Shown here one piece after another: positions 30,292 through 38,286 of a stretch of 64,000 bases of DNA. The DNA comes from Devosia naphthalenivorans (GTDB taxonomy: Bacteria > Pseudomonadota > Alphaproteobacteria > Rhizobiales > Devosiaceae). Location of the stretch: positions 248,001-312,000 of the forward strand of contig NZ_PYVW01000003.1 of the NCBI RefSeq assembly GCF_003056355.1, read 5' to 3'. Numbering within the stretch: the stretch's first letter is position 1; each line of letters opens with the position of its first letter. Below the pieces are notes generated by a model. The model searched no databases and had not been told where the DNA came from. It saw only the letters and a program-made list of their open reading frames with translations. A program made the translations under genes and the position numbers.

Positions 30292-31392
30292 CTACCCCGC
30301 GGCCACTGCGGTTCTCGGCATCTCGGAGAGGCTCTCGGCTACCCCGTTGCGGATGATGACGATCTCTTCGAGGCGCAGGCCGAAGCGGCCTTGCAGGTAG
30401 ATGCCGGGCTCGATGGAGAAGACCATGCCCTCGTCGAGGATCGTGTCAGACGTGGCGGTGATGTAGGGCGTTTCGTGAATGTCGATGCCCAGGCCGTGGC
30501 CGGTGCGGTGGAGGAAATTGGGGCCGTAACCGGCGGCAGTGATTACATCGCGGGCGGCCTTGTCGACAGCGCTGGCAGCGGCACCGGGCCTGGCAGCGGC
30601 GATTGCGGCTTCAACGGCACGGTCGAGCACGGCATGGATTTCGTCGAATCCTTCGGGGGCCGAGCCGAAATAGCCAACGCGCGTCATGTCGGAGGGGTAG
30701 CCATTGATTCGGCCTCCCGTGTCGATCAGGACTGCATCACCGGCTTTTAGCTGGGTTTCGCCGGTGTGGTGATGGGGGAAGGCGCCGTTGGGCCCGAAGC
30801 AGACCGAGGTAAATTCGGGCGTCGCGCCATTGGCCTTGTAGAAATCGCGGATCACCGAGGCGATCTCGCGCTCGGTGATGCCGGGGCGCAATGCGGCGAA
30901 GCCCGCAGCCATGGCGGCATCGTTGAGCACGGCGCTGTCCTTGAGGGCGCGATATTCGGCGTCGTCCTTGCGCGAACGGAGATAGCCCACGGTATCATTC
31001 GTAAAGCGCCGGTGCGCGCCCGGCAGGGCATCGAGAACCAGCAGCGCGAAATCGGCGCGCATGGTTTCGTCGAGCACGATGGAGGGGCTGATCGGGGAGA
31101 CGCCAGTGGCGTTCAGCAGGTCCTTGAGCGCGGCATCCGGACCATCGGCATCGGCCCAGGGGAAGAACGGCAAATCGGTGTGCTGGCGCGCGCTGTCGAC
31201 ATTGAGCGCGGGCATCAGGAAGCCGGCGAAGCTCTGGCTAACCATAAGCATGACGGGCCGTTCGTCGCCGTGTGGGGACAGATCGGCCAGGTAGACCATG
31301 TGGCTGGACGGGCCGATGACCACGAGATCGGTGTTAGTCGCGGCCATGCGGGTGCGAAGGTTTTCGAGGCGCTTGGTAAGAGTGGGGTTCAT
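30292..31392 (-). CDS. M24-family metallopeptidase (Xaa-Pro dipeptidase-like)
   Basis: This 366-residue cytosolic creatinase-fold protein keeps all five metal ligands: Asp in LIDTGGRINGYPSD (two), His in HRTGHGLGID, Glu in SIEPGIY and Glu in RLEEIVI. It would split Xaa-Pro dipeptides or related amide compounds. The start is an ATG at 31392; longer frames only cross repeat DNA. It is the last gene of a leftward run with a peptide-binding protein and an XRE-cupin regulator, so imported peptides are probably its substrates. It converges with the first transporter operon. Confidence 0.92.
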   Translation of the reverse strand: MNPTLTKRLENLRTRMAATNTDLVVIGPSSHMVYLADLSPHGDERPVMLMVSQSFAGFLMPALNVDSARQHTDLPFFPWADADGPDAALKDLLNATGVSPISPSIVLDETMRADFALLVLDALPGAHRRFTNDTVGYLRSRKDDAEYRALKDSAVLNDAAMAAGFAALRPGITEREIASVIRDFYKANGATPEFTSVCFGPNGAFPHHHTGETQLKAGDAVLIDTGGRINGYPSDMTRVGYFGSAPEGFDEIHAVLDRAVEAAIAAARPGAAASAVDKAARDVITAAGYGPNFLHRTGHGLGIDIHETPYITATSDTILDEGMVFSIEPGIYLQGRFGLRLEEIVIIRNGVAESLSEMPRTAVAAG

Positions 31393-31441
31393 GATGACCT
31401 CGGTGTTTGGTTCGACTGCGCGATTAGTGCTGGACCGCTGA

Positions 31442-31519
31442 GTCATTCCCGCGAAAGCGGGAACCTCAGTTATTATGCTGGCGTCAATAAACGGAGGTTC
31501 CCGCTTTCGCGGGAATGAC
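31442..31519. repeat. REPIN-like inverted repeat, copy 1
   Basis: Two perfectly complementary 26-bp arms (31442-31467 and 31494-31519) are separated by 26 nt. Each arm itself contains the palindrome CCCGCGAAAGCGGG. A related copy lies at 45375-45443. It stands between the binding protein and the peptidase gene and would form a long hairpin in the transcript. Confidence 0.85.
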
Positions 31520-31625
31520 TCCGTGGATGATGGCGCTGCAGCGGATGGTGGCAAGGAGCCGGGCCGGAGGGAGGAAGCCCGGCTCCTGCGCGGCGGCGGC
31601 CCGAAGGTCGCTGCCGCAAACTGCA

Positions 31626-33212
31626 TCAGTTCTTGGTCACGAGGCGGTAGTAGACGAAGTCCGACGTTGCGCCGTTGACGTAGCCTTCGACATTGTTGGC
31701 CATGGCGATCTGCAGGGCCGCCTGGAACATGATGACAATCGGGGAAGAAGCCTGAACTTCCTTCTGGATCTCGATGTACATCTCGTTACGCTTGGCCTGA
31801 TCGGGTTCCGCCAGGGCGGCGGTGACCTTGTCGTTCAACTCCTGCGGAACTGCCCAGGCATTGCGCCAGGTCGTAGTTGCCGCGTAGTTTTCGTCGGAAT
31901 TGTCCGAGTTGTAGGCGAACGCCTTGGCGTTGGAGTGCGGGTCCATGAAGTCAGGGCCCCAATAAAGCAGCATGGCTTCATGGGTGCGATCCCGGTACTT
32001 GGTGATGACCTGGGCGCCGGTGCCGGGCAGGATTTCGAAGTTGATGCCCGCTTCGGCGAACGACGCCTGCAGCGACTGCGCGATATCGGTGAACGGGGTC
32101 GAGTTGATGACATCCAGCGTCACGTTGATCGGTGTGGTGATACCCGCATCGGCCAGGATTTGCTTGGCCTTTTCGACGTCGTAGGTGAAGGGCGTTTCGT
32201 CATAGGAGCCGGGGAAGCCCTTGGGCCAGAAGGCCTGGTGCTTTTCCATCTGCCCTGCGAGGAACGACTGGGTCATGCCATCGTAGTTGACCAGGTAGCG
32301 CGCAGCTTCCCAGACGGCTGGGGGCGTCAATTCTTCATCCTTCTGGTTGAACGAGAGGAAGTGGACGGCCGCCTGCGGGTAGCTTTCGACCTTGACCGTG
32401 TCGGCTGGCAGGCCGGAGATCTGGTCGGGAGTCAGGTTCTTGGCGATATCGACATCGCCCGAGGTCAGCAGCAATTGCTGGGTCGCGGCTTCGGCAACGT
32501 GGCGGATGATGACCGACTTCATGGCCGGCGCGCCGCGGAAGTAGTTCTCATTGGCGGTGAGGCGCACGATTTCGGCCGGGCGATAGTCGGACATCACGAA
32601 GGGGCCCGAGCCGGCTGAATTGGTGTTGAGCCAGGCGTTGCCCCAGTCCTCACCCTCGGCATGCTCGGTCACCAGCACTTCATCGACGATCGAGGCCGGG
32701 CGGGCGGCGAGCACGTTGAGCACAAAGGCGGATGCGAAGTCACCATCCCACTTCACGACCACCTTGCCATCGGCAATGGTGACCATCTCGTCGATGTTCT
32801 CGGGCGTCCAGCCGAGCTGGGTGAGGATGAAGGCGGGCGTCAGGTTGAGCGTGACCACGCGCTTGAAGGAGAACAGCACGTCTTCGGGACGGACCGGATT
32901 GCCCGAGGCGAAGGTCGCGTCGCGCAGGGTGAAGGTCAGCGTCTTGGCGGCTTCATCGACGGCCCATTCGGAGGCGAGACCACCAACCAAAGTGGTGGTG
33001 TCCTCGGCTTCGTACTGCACCAGGCGGTCATAGACGTTGGTGTTGATCTCGCCCGAGGTGAACTCATAGGCCTGCGCCGGATCGAGCGCAACGATGTCGT
33101 CGATATTCTGCGCGATCACCAGCGCGTCGGCGGGGGTGGCGGCATAAACGGCGCCCGCCGCAAGCGGCAGGGACAGCGCGGTGGCCAGCAAGGCAGCGCG
33201 TAGCATTTTCAT
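31626..33212 (-). CDS. Family 5 ABC transporter substrate-binding protein (dipeptide type)
   Basis: The 528-residue periplasmic receptor has a Sec signal (MKMLRAALLATALSLPLAAGAVYA) and SBP family 5 blocks IVALDPAQAYEFTSGEINTNVYDRL, GGLASEW and TFTLRDATFASGNPV. Together with the rightward permease and ATPase genes it forms a complete peptide importer across a divergent promoter. Its ATG overlaps the stop of the XRE-cupin gene (ATGA), so receptor and regulator are co-translated. Confidence 0.94.
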   Translation of the reverse strand: MKMLRAALLATALSLPLAAGAVYAATPADALVIAQNIDDIVALDPAQAYEFTSGEINTNVYDRLVQYEAEDTTTLVGGLASEWAVDEAAKTLTFTLRDATFASGNPVRPEDVLFSFKRVVTLNLTPAFILTQLGWTPENIDEMVTIADGKVVVKWDGDFASAFVLNVLAARPASIVDEVLVTEHAEGEDWGNAWLNTNSAGSGPFVMSDYRPAEIVRLTANENYFRGAPAMKSVIIRHVAEAATQQLLLTSGDVDIAKNLTPDQISGLPADTVKVESYPQAAVHFLSFNQKDEELTPPAVWEAARYLVNYDGMTQSFLAGQMEKHQAFWPKGFPGSYDETPFTYDVEKAKQILADAGITTPINVTLDVINSTPFTDIAQSLQASFAEAGINFEILPGTGAQVITKYRDRTHEAMLLYWGPDFMDPHSNAKAFAYNSDNSDENYAATTTWRNAWAVPQELNDKVTAALAEPDQAKRNEMYIEIQKEVQASSPIVIMFQAALQIAMANNVEGYVNGATSDFVYYRLVTKN

Positions 33213-33892
33213 GTGCGTTTCTCCTGTTTTTTATGGGTCGTCTTGGACTTCACCGGCTTATTGACGCCGGGTTTGGGCTTGGCAGCCACCTGGCGCGGCG
33301 GGCGCGCTGTGGAACGGAACAGGGCCAGCGTGCCGGTCCAGAGCAGGCGCGCCGGCTGGTCGGTGTGGTTGGACCAGGAATGGGGACGATTGCCGCGAAA
33401 GTGCAGCGAATCTCCTGAATTCATCACCATCTCCTCGCCGTCGAGGCGCTGGGTGATGGAGCCTTCGAGCACGTAGAGAATTTCCTCGCCCTCATGCGCC
33501 ACGGTTTCCGAGCGATAGCCGGGCGGCACCGTCATGACGAAGCTGGAGAGGGTGTTGCCGGGAAAATCGGCGCCCAGCCGCTCGTAGATCATGGATGAGC
33601 CATTGACCGAGAACTGGTTGCGCTCGCCGGCACGGGTAAGGGCGGCTTGTGTGGCGGGCGCCGACACGAAATAATCGACACCGACGCCAAGAGCGCGGGC
33701 AATCTGTGCCAGCGTGCCGAGGGATGGCGTGGCGTGGTCGCGTTCTACCTGACTAAGGTAACCGACGGAAACTTCGGCCAGTTTGCCAAGGGCCTCGAGC
33801 GTCATCTGCTGCTGGCGACGGCGCGCACGGATCAGCGCGCCCACCTTGGGGTGCCCCTCCAGTTCGGCCTTGCCTATCGTCGCAAGTGTCAT
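33209..33892 (-). CDS. XRE-family regulator with C-terminal cupin
   Basis: Residues 16-70 are an XRE helix-turn-helix (LIRARRRQQQMTLEALGKLAEVSVGYLSQVERDHATPSLGTL) and residues 110-190 a small-molecule-binding cupin (GYRSETVAHEGEEILYVLEGS, SLHFRGNRPHSW). The C-terminus is a lysine-rich tail. The ATG at 33892 follows GGTGGAGCGG; an upstream start would add 11 residues. It lies at the divergent promoter of the peptide importer with the CTGCAGG inverted repeat and probably controls both arms. The effector is unknown. Confidence 0.9.
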   Translation of the reverse strand: MTLATIGKAELEGHPKVGALIRARRRQQQMTLEALGKLAEVSVGYLSQVERDHATPSLGTLAQIARALGVGVDYFVSAPATQAALTRAGERNQFSVNGSSMIYERLGADFPGNTLSSFVMTVPPGYRSETVAHEGEEILYVLEGSITQRLDGEEMVMNSGDSLHFRGNRPHSWSNHTDQPARLLWTGTLALFRSTARPPRQVAAKPKPGVNKPVKSKTTHKKQEKRT

Positions 33893-33968
33893 CCCGCTCC
33901 ACCAAAATTTTTTTGATATAAGCAAAGTTTTCTGTATGGTGAAAGCGAAATGTGAAGCCGCTCACAGT

Positions 33969-33990
33969 CTGCAGGAGAGTCAGCCTGCAG
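33969..33990. promoter_or_regulatory. Inverted repeat CTGCAGG-N8-CCTGCAG in a divergent promoter
   Basis: Perfect 7-bp arms lie between the XRE-cupin gene and the rightward permease operon, 34 nt before the permease start. It is a natural candidate operator for the XRE-cupin protein. Confidence 0.6.
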
Positions 33991-34023
33991 GCGTAATGCC
34001 TTGTTTGCGCTGGAGAATAGCTT

Positions 34024-35097
34024 TTGAGCCTTGACCCGCAGATTGTCATATCCCCAATCCCGCAAGCGCAACGAAAGCGCCGGTGGGGGCGTGGCATTTC
34101 GGCGATTGCGGGGTTCGTAGCGACGGTTTTCCTCACCTTTTTGGGGCTGCTGGCCATCACCTTCTTTATCGGCCGGGTGATCCCTATCGATCCGGTGCTG
34201 GCAGTGGTCGGGGACCGGGCGAGTAATGCGGTTTATGAGGCGGCGCGCGTCAGCATGGGGCTGGACCAGCCACTCTATATTCAGTTCATCCAGTATGTGG
34301 GCAATGTGCTGACCGGCGATCTCGGGATGTCGGTGAGTACCGGGCGGGCGGTGGTCGAGGACATCAGCCGCTTCTTCCCCGCAACGCTGGAAATGGCGAC
34401 CATCGGCATCATCATCGGCGTGGTGATCGGGGTGCCGCTGGGGGTTATCGCCGCCAGCCGGCAGGGCTCGGTCATCGACCAGATCATCCGGGTGGTGGGC
34501 TTGCTGGGCTATTCGATGCCGGCTTTCTGGCTGGGGCTGGTGGGCCTGGCTGTGTTCTATGCCCGCCTGCGCTGGGTGGGCGGACCCGGGCGGCTCGACA
34601 TTTTCTATGATGGGCTGGTGGACCCGGTGACGGGCTTGATCCTGGTCGACAGCCTGCTTGCCGGTGAGATCGACATTTTCTGGAACGCGATCAGCCATTT
34701 GATCCTGCCCGCCTCGGTGTTGGGCTTTTTCAGCCTCGCCTACATCGCGCGCATGACTCGAAGCTTCATGCTCGACCAGTTGAGCCAGGAGTTCGTCACC
34801 ACCGCGCGCGTCAAGGGCGTGCCGGAGCGGGTGGTGATCTGGCGCCATGCGTTCAACCCCATCCGTGTGCCACTGATCACTGTGATCGGGTTGAGCTATG
34901 CCGGCCTGCTTGAGGGGTCCGTGATGATCGAGACGGTGTTCTCCTGGCCCGGTATCGGTAACTACCTGACCACGGCGCTGCTGAACGCCGACATGAATGC
35001 CGTGCTCGGCTCGACGCTGGTGATCGGGGCCGTGTTCATTTTCATCAACAAGATATCCGATGTGCTTTATCGGGTGCTGGATCCGAGGGCTCGGTGA
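34024..35097 (+). CDS. ABC transporter permease (DppB type)
   Basis: Translation probably starts at the TTG at 34024, with GGAG 9 nt upstream. The 357-residue permease has a long basic N-terminus (PQAQRKRRWGRG), a first TM (FVATVFLTFLGLLAITFFIG), the loop with ARVSMGLDQPLYIQFIQYV and five more TM helices with the EAA loop FVTTARVKGVPERVVIWRHAFNP. It overlaps the next gene at its stop (GTGATGA). It serves the dipeptide-type receptor encoded leftward. Confidence 0.92.
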   Translation: MSLDPQIVISPIPQAQRKRRWGRGISAIAGFVATVFLTFLGLLAITFFIGRVIPIDPVLAVVGDRASNAVYEAARVSMGLDQPLYIQFIQYVGNVLTGDLGMSVSTGRAVVEDISRFFPATLEMATIGIIIGVVIGVPLGVIAASRQGSVIDQIIRVVGLLGYSMPAFWLGLVGLAVFYARLRWVGGPGRLDIFYDGLVDPVTGLILVDSLLAGEIDIFWNAISHLILPASVLGFFSLAYIARMTRSFMLDQLSQEFVTTARVKGVPERVVIWRHAFNPIRVPLITVIGLSYAGLLEGSVMIETVFSWPGIGNYLTTALLNADMNAVLGSTLVIGAVFIFINKISDVLYRVLDPRAR

Positions 35098-35996
35098 TGA
35101 CAACACGCGACTGGCTGCTTGAGGATTCCCCCAATTCGCGCTGGCAGGCAAATGCCGGGCGCGCCTATCGGGTGTTTACGGCCCTACTTCGCAATCCGCT
35201 GTCCGTGATGGGCGGCATCATCATTCTCGTCCTTATCCTGACGGCGATCTTTGCACCCTGGCTTGCCCCCTACTCCGCCACGGGACAGGACCTCGCAAAC
35301 CGGTTGGCGCCGCCTTCGGGCACCAATTGGATGGGCACTGACGAGCTGGGCCGGGATATCTTTTCGCGCGTGATCTGGGGGTCGCAGATCACCCTGACCA
35401 TCGTTGCGCTGGTGGCATTGATCTCGGCGCCACTGGGCCTCCTCATCGGGGCGATTGCCGGCTATTTCGGCGGCTGGACCGATCGGGTGCTGATGGGCAT
35501 CACCGACATATTCCTGTCCATGCCCAAGCTGATCCTGGCCTTGGCCTTCGTTGCGGCGCTTGGACCCGGCATCAACAACGCGATCATCGCCATCGCCATA
35601 ACCTCCTGGCCCGCCTATGCGCGCATTGCCCGCGCCGAGACACTGACCATCCGCAATGCCGAGTTCATCGCCGCAGTACGCTTGCAGGGGGCGGGCCCGA
35701 TCCGGGTGATCGTGCAGCACATCCTGCCGCTGTGCACCTCATCGATGATCATCCGCGTGACGCTCGACATGGCCGGGGTGATCCTGACCGCAGCCGGCCT
35801 GGGCTTTCTCGGATTGGGCGCGCAGCCGCCGCTACCCGAATGGGGCGCGATGATATCGCGCGGGCGCACCTTCATCCTCGATCAATGGTGGGTCGCGACT
35901 ATGCCGGGCTTTGCCATCATCATCGTGAGCCTGGGGTTCTGTTTCCTGGGCGACGGGTTGCGTGACGTGCTTGACCCGAAGAACGAGGGCAAGTGA
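35097..35996 (+). CDS. ABC transporter permease (DppC type)
   Basis: The 299-residue partner permease carries NWMGTDELGRDIFSRVIWGS, the DppC signature, six TM helices and the EAA loop NAEFIAAVRLQGAGPIRVIVQHILP. I prefer the ATG at 35097 to the GTG at 35094, both of which overlap the upstream TGA. The stop overlaps the next start (GTGATGG). Confidence 0.94.
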   Translation: MTTRDWLLEDSPNSRWQANAGRAYRVFTALLRNPLSVMGGIIILVLILTAIFAPWLAPYSATGQDLANRLAPPSGTNWMGTDELGRDIFSRVIWGSQITLTIVALVALISAPLGLLIGAIAGYFGGWTDRVLMGITDIFLSMPKLILALAFVAALGPGINNAIIAIAITSWPAYARIARAETLTIRNAEFIAAVRLQGAGPIRVIVQHILPLCTSSMIIRVTLDMAGVILTAAGLGFLGLGAQPPLPEWGAMISRGRTFILDQWWVATMPGFAIIIVSLGFCFLGDGLRDVLDPKNEGK

Positions 35997-36829
35997 TGGC
36001 GCCGCTTCTTTCGGTACAAAACCTGCGCGTCAGCTTCCCCACTCATCGCGGGCGGGTGGAAGTGGTCAAGGGCATCTCCTTCGAACTTGGCAAGGAGCGG
36101 CTTGGCATTGTCGGCGAGAGCGGCTCAGGCAAGTCAATGACAGGCCGCGCCATCCTCAAGCTCATCCGCAAGCCGGGGCTGGTGACGGCTGACAAGCTCG
36201 AGTTTGATAGCATCGACCTGCGCAACCAGAACGAAAAGCAGATGCGCCAGGTTCGTGGCGCGCGCATTTCGATGGTGATGCAGGACCCGAAGTTTTCGCT
36301 GAACCCGGTGATGACGGTGGGCGAGCAAATCGCCGAAGCGCTGGTGACGCACGAAAAGCTGCCGCGGCGCGAGGTGAATGAACGCATCCTCGCCATGCTG
36401 GAAGCGGTTCGCATCAACGATCCCAAGCGGGTGGCGGGGCTTTATCCGCACGAGGTATCGGGCGGCATGGGGCAGCGCGTGATGATCGCGATGATGCTGA
36501 TACCCGAGCCGGAACTGCTGATCGCTGATGAGCCGACTTCGGCGCTGGACGTCAGCGTGCAGGCGCAGGTGCTCGATATCATCGACGACCTGGTCACCAG
36601 CAAAGGCATGGGGCTGATCCTGATCAGCCATGACCTGAACCTGGTCAGCCGCTATTGCGACCGGATATTGGTGATGAATGCTGGGCAAGTGGTGGAGGAA
36701 TGCGCGGAGGGGCAGTTGAGCGAGGCGCAGCACCCTTATACGCGCGGGCTTTTGGCCGCCATGCCGACAATCAACGAGAGCCGGGACGAACTGCCGGTGC
36801 TCGACCGGACGCAATGGGCGGGCACATGA
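35996..36829 (+). CDS. ABC transporter ATPase (DppD type)
   Basis: A 277-residue ATPase with Walker A GESGSGKSM, Q-loop SMVMQDPKFS, signature VSGGMGQRV, Walker B LLIADEPTSALD and switch His LILISHD. It lacks the long C-terminal cysteine cluster of the first importer's DppD and ends in LPVLDRTQWAGT, so it is the shorter subtype. Its end overlaps the second ATPase start by 4 nt. Confidence 0.94.
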   Translation: MAPLLSVQNLRVSFPTHRGRVEVVKGISFELGKERLGIVGESGSGKSMTGRAILKLIRKPGLVTADKLEFDSIDLRNQNEKQMRQVRGARISMVMQDPKFSLNPVMTVGEQIAEALVTHEKLPRREVNERILAMLEAVRINDPKRVAGLYPHEVSGGMGQRVMIAMMLIPEPELLIADEPTSALDVSVQAQVLDIIDDLVTSKGMGLILISHDLNLVSRYCDRILVMNAGQVVEECAEGQLSEAQHPYTRGLLAAMPTINESRDELPVLDRTQWAGT

Positions 36830-37575
36830 ACGCGATCACGCTATCAAACGTCGATATTTCCTATGGCGACACCAAGGTCGTGCTTGGTGTGAACCTCGAA
36901 ATCGCCGAGGGCGAAAGCTTTGCGCTGGTGGGCGAGAGCGGGTCGGGTAAATCGACAATCCTGCGGGCCATTGCGGGGCTCGCGCCTGACTGGACTGGGG
37001 AAATCTCGGTGCTCGGTCAGCCGCGCAGCCATGGCGTGGACCGGCAGGTTTCGCGGCAGTGCCAGATGGTGTTTCAGGACCCGTACGGCTCGCTGCATCC
37101 GCGCAAGACCATCGACGCGACGCTCAGCGAGCCGCTGACCATTCATGGCATCGGCAATCGCGGCGAACGGGTCGAGGCGATGCTGCAGGCAGTGGGGCTG
37201 GATCGGCGCTTCCGCTTCCGCTTCCCCCATCAGCTTTCCGGCGGGCAGCGGCAGCGCGTGGCGATTGCCCGGGCGCTGATGCTGGAGCCAAAAGTGCTGC
37301 TGCTGGATGAGCCAACTTCGGCGCTCGATGTGTCGGTGCAGGCGGAAATTCTCAATCTGCTGAAGCGGCTGCGGCGGGAACAGGGACTGACCTATCTGCT
37401 GGTCACTCACAATCTGCCGGTGGTGAGCTTCCTGTGCGACCGGCTGGCCGTGATGCGCCATGGGCAGATCGTCGAGGTGGCGGATGTGGACCAGCTCAAG
37501 CAGGGACGCCTCAGCCAGGCGTATTCGCAGGAACTGCTCGCGGCCACGGAAGGGCGTGCCGGCGCGGAAGCATAG
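36826..37575 (+). CDS. ABC transporter ATPase (DppF type)
   Basis: A 249-residue ATPase with Walker A GESGSGKST, Q-loop QMVFQDPYGS, signature LSGGQRQRV, Walker B LLLDEPTSALD and switch His LLVTHN. The start is the ATG at 36826 within the preceding stop; upstream in-frame codons overlap the first ATPase and are not used. It completes the second Opp-type importer. Confidence 0.94.
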   Translation: MNAITLSNVDISYGDTKVVLGVNLEIAEGESFALVGESGSGKSTILRAIAGLAPDWTGEISVLGQPRSHGVDRQVSRQCQMVFQDPYGSLHPRKTIDATLSEPLTIHGIGNRGERVEAMLQAVGLDRRFRFRFPHQLSGGQRQRVAIARALMLEPKVLLLDEPTSALDVSVQAEILNLLKRLRREQGLTYLLVTHNLPVVSFLCDRLAVMRHGQIVEVADVDQLKQGRLSQAYSQELLAATEGRAGAEA

Positions 37576-37576
37576 C

Positions 37577-37655
37577 CAACCACAACGTTGTCCTCGGGCT
37601 TGATCCGCTGAGAGTGGCCCTCGGATCAAGTCCGAGGGCAGCGCCGGTGGTTGTG
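37577..37655. repeat. Imperfect REPIN-like inverted repeat (CCTCGG family)
   Basis: CCTCGGGCTTGATCCG (37592-37607) faces CGGATCAAGTCCGAGG (37622-37637), with outer arms CAACCACAAC and GGTGGTTGTG. The same CCCTCGGG core recurs at 38243-38272 and 48423-48526. Confidence 0.7.
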
Positions 37656-37734
37656 AGGGACGCATGCCGCAGGACCCGCGCGGTGGGCGCAAAGAATACG
37701 GCGCAAGCCGGAATACAGACCAAGGATAAAATCG

Positions 37735-38226
37735 ATGAACGACTATTCCCAAGCCATCGCGCAATTCGATGCCGCCATTGCCGAGGCCAAAGGCGCTGAC
37801 CAGGCGTTTGGTGCACTGCAGGCGCTGGTGCAGGCGACGGTTGGCGCCAAGCTCTTCACCTATATGAGCGTGGACATGGCGAACGAAGTGGCTCGGCGCG
37901 CCTACACCAGCGACCCCGCGAACTATCCGGCATCGGGGACCAAGCCGATCCGCTACAACTCCTGGTTCGATATCGTGCACAAGGAACGGCGCTATTTCGT
38001 TGCCAATACGATCGAGGCCATCGCCGAGGTTTTCCCCGACTACGAACTGATCGACTCGCTGGGGTGCCAGTCGGTGGTGAATATGCCGGTGGTGATCGGC
38101 GGAGAGCTGGTCGGCACGGTCAACATGCTTGACGTCACCGGCTATTATACGCCCGAGCGGGTGCAGATGATCCGGGATGTGATCGCAGTTCCAGCGAAGT
38201 TGGCTGCCTTGGTTGCGGCACGCTAG
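37735..38226 (+). CDS. GAF-domain protein
   Basis: The 163-residue protein is a single GAF sensor domain: helices at the start (DYSQAIAQFDAAIAEAKGADQAFGALQALV), then LFTYMSVDM, YFVANTIEAIAEVFPDYELIDSLGCQSVVNMPVVIGGELVGTVN. Cys in SLGCQS and the pocket could bind a small ligand. It follows the transporter ATPase by 160 bp of repeat DNA and may be a ligand sensor or a peptide-modifying partner of the M24 peptidase. Domain call is firm, role unknown. Confidence 0.88.
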   Translation: MNDYSQAIAQFDAAIAEAKGADQAFGALQALVQATVGAKLFTYMSVDMANEVARRAYTSDPANYPASGTKPIRYNSWFDIVHKERRYFVANTIEAIAEVFPDYELIDSLGCQSVVNMPVVIGGELVGTVNMLDVTGYYTPERVQMIRDVIAVPAKLAALVAAR

Positions 38227-38242
38227 GACACCCCAAACTCTC

Positions 38243-38272
38243 ACCCTCGAGCCAAGCCCGAGGGTGACCATG
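38243..38272. terminator. Bidirectional terminator-like palindrome
   Basis: CACCCTCG and CGAGGGTG arms stand between two convergent genes (GAF protein and putA), near 38243-38272. It is a CCCTCGGG-family palindrome that could serve both directions. Confidence 0.55.
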
Positions 38273-38286
38273 ATTGATAGAGGCCC

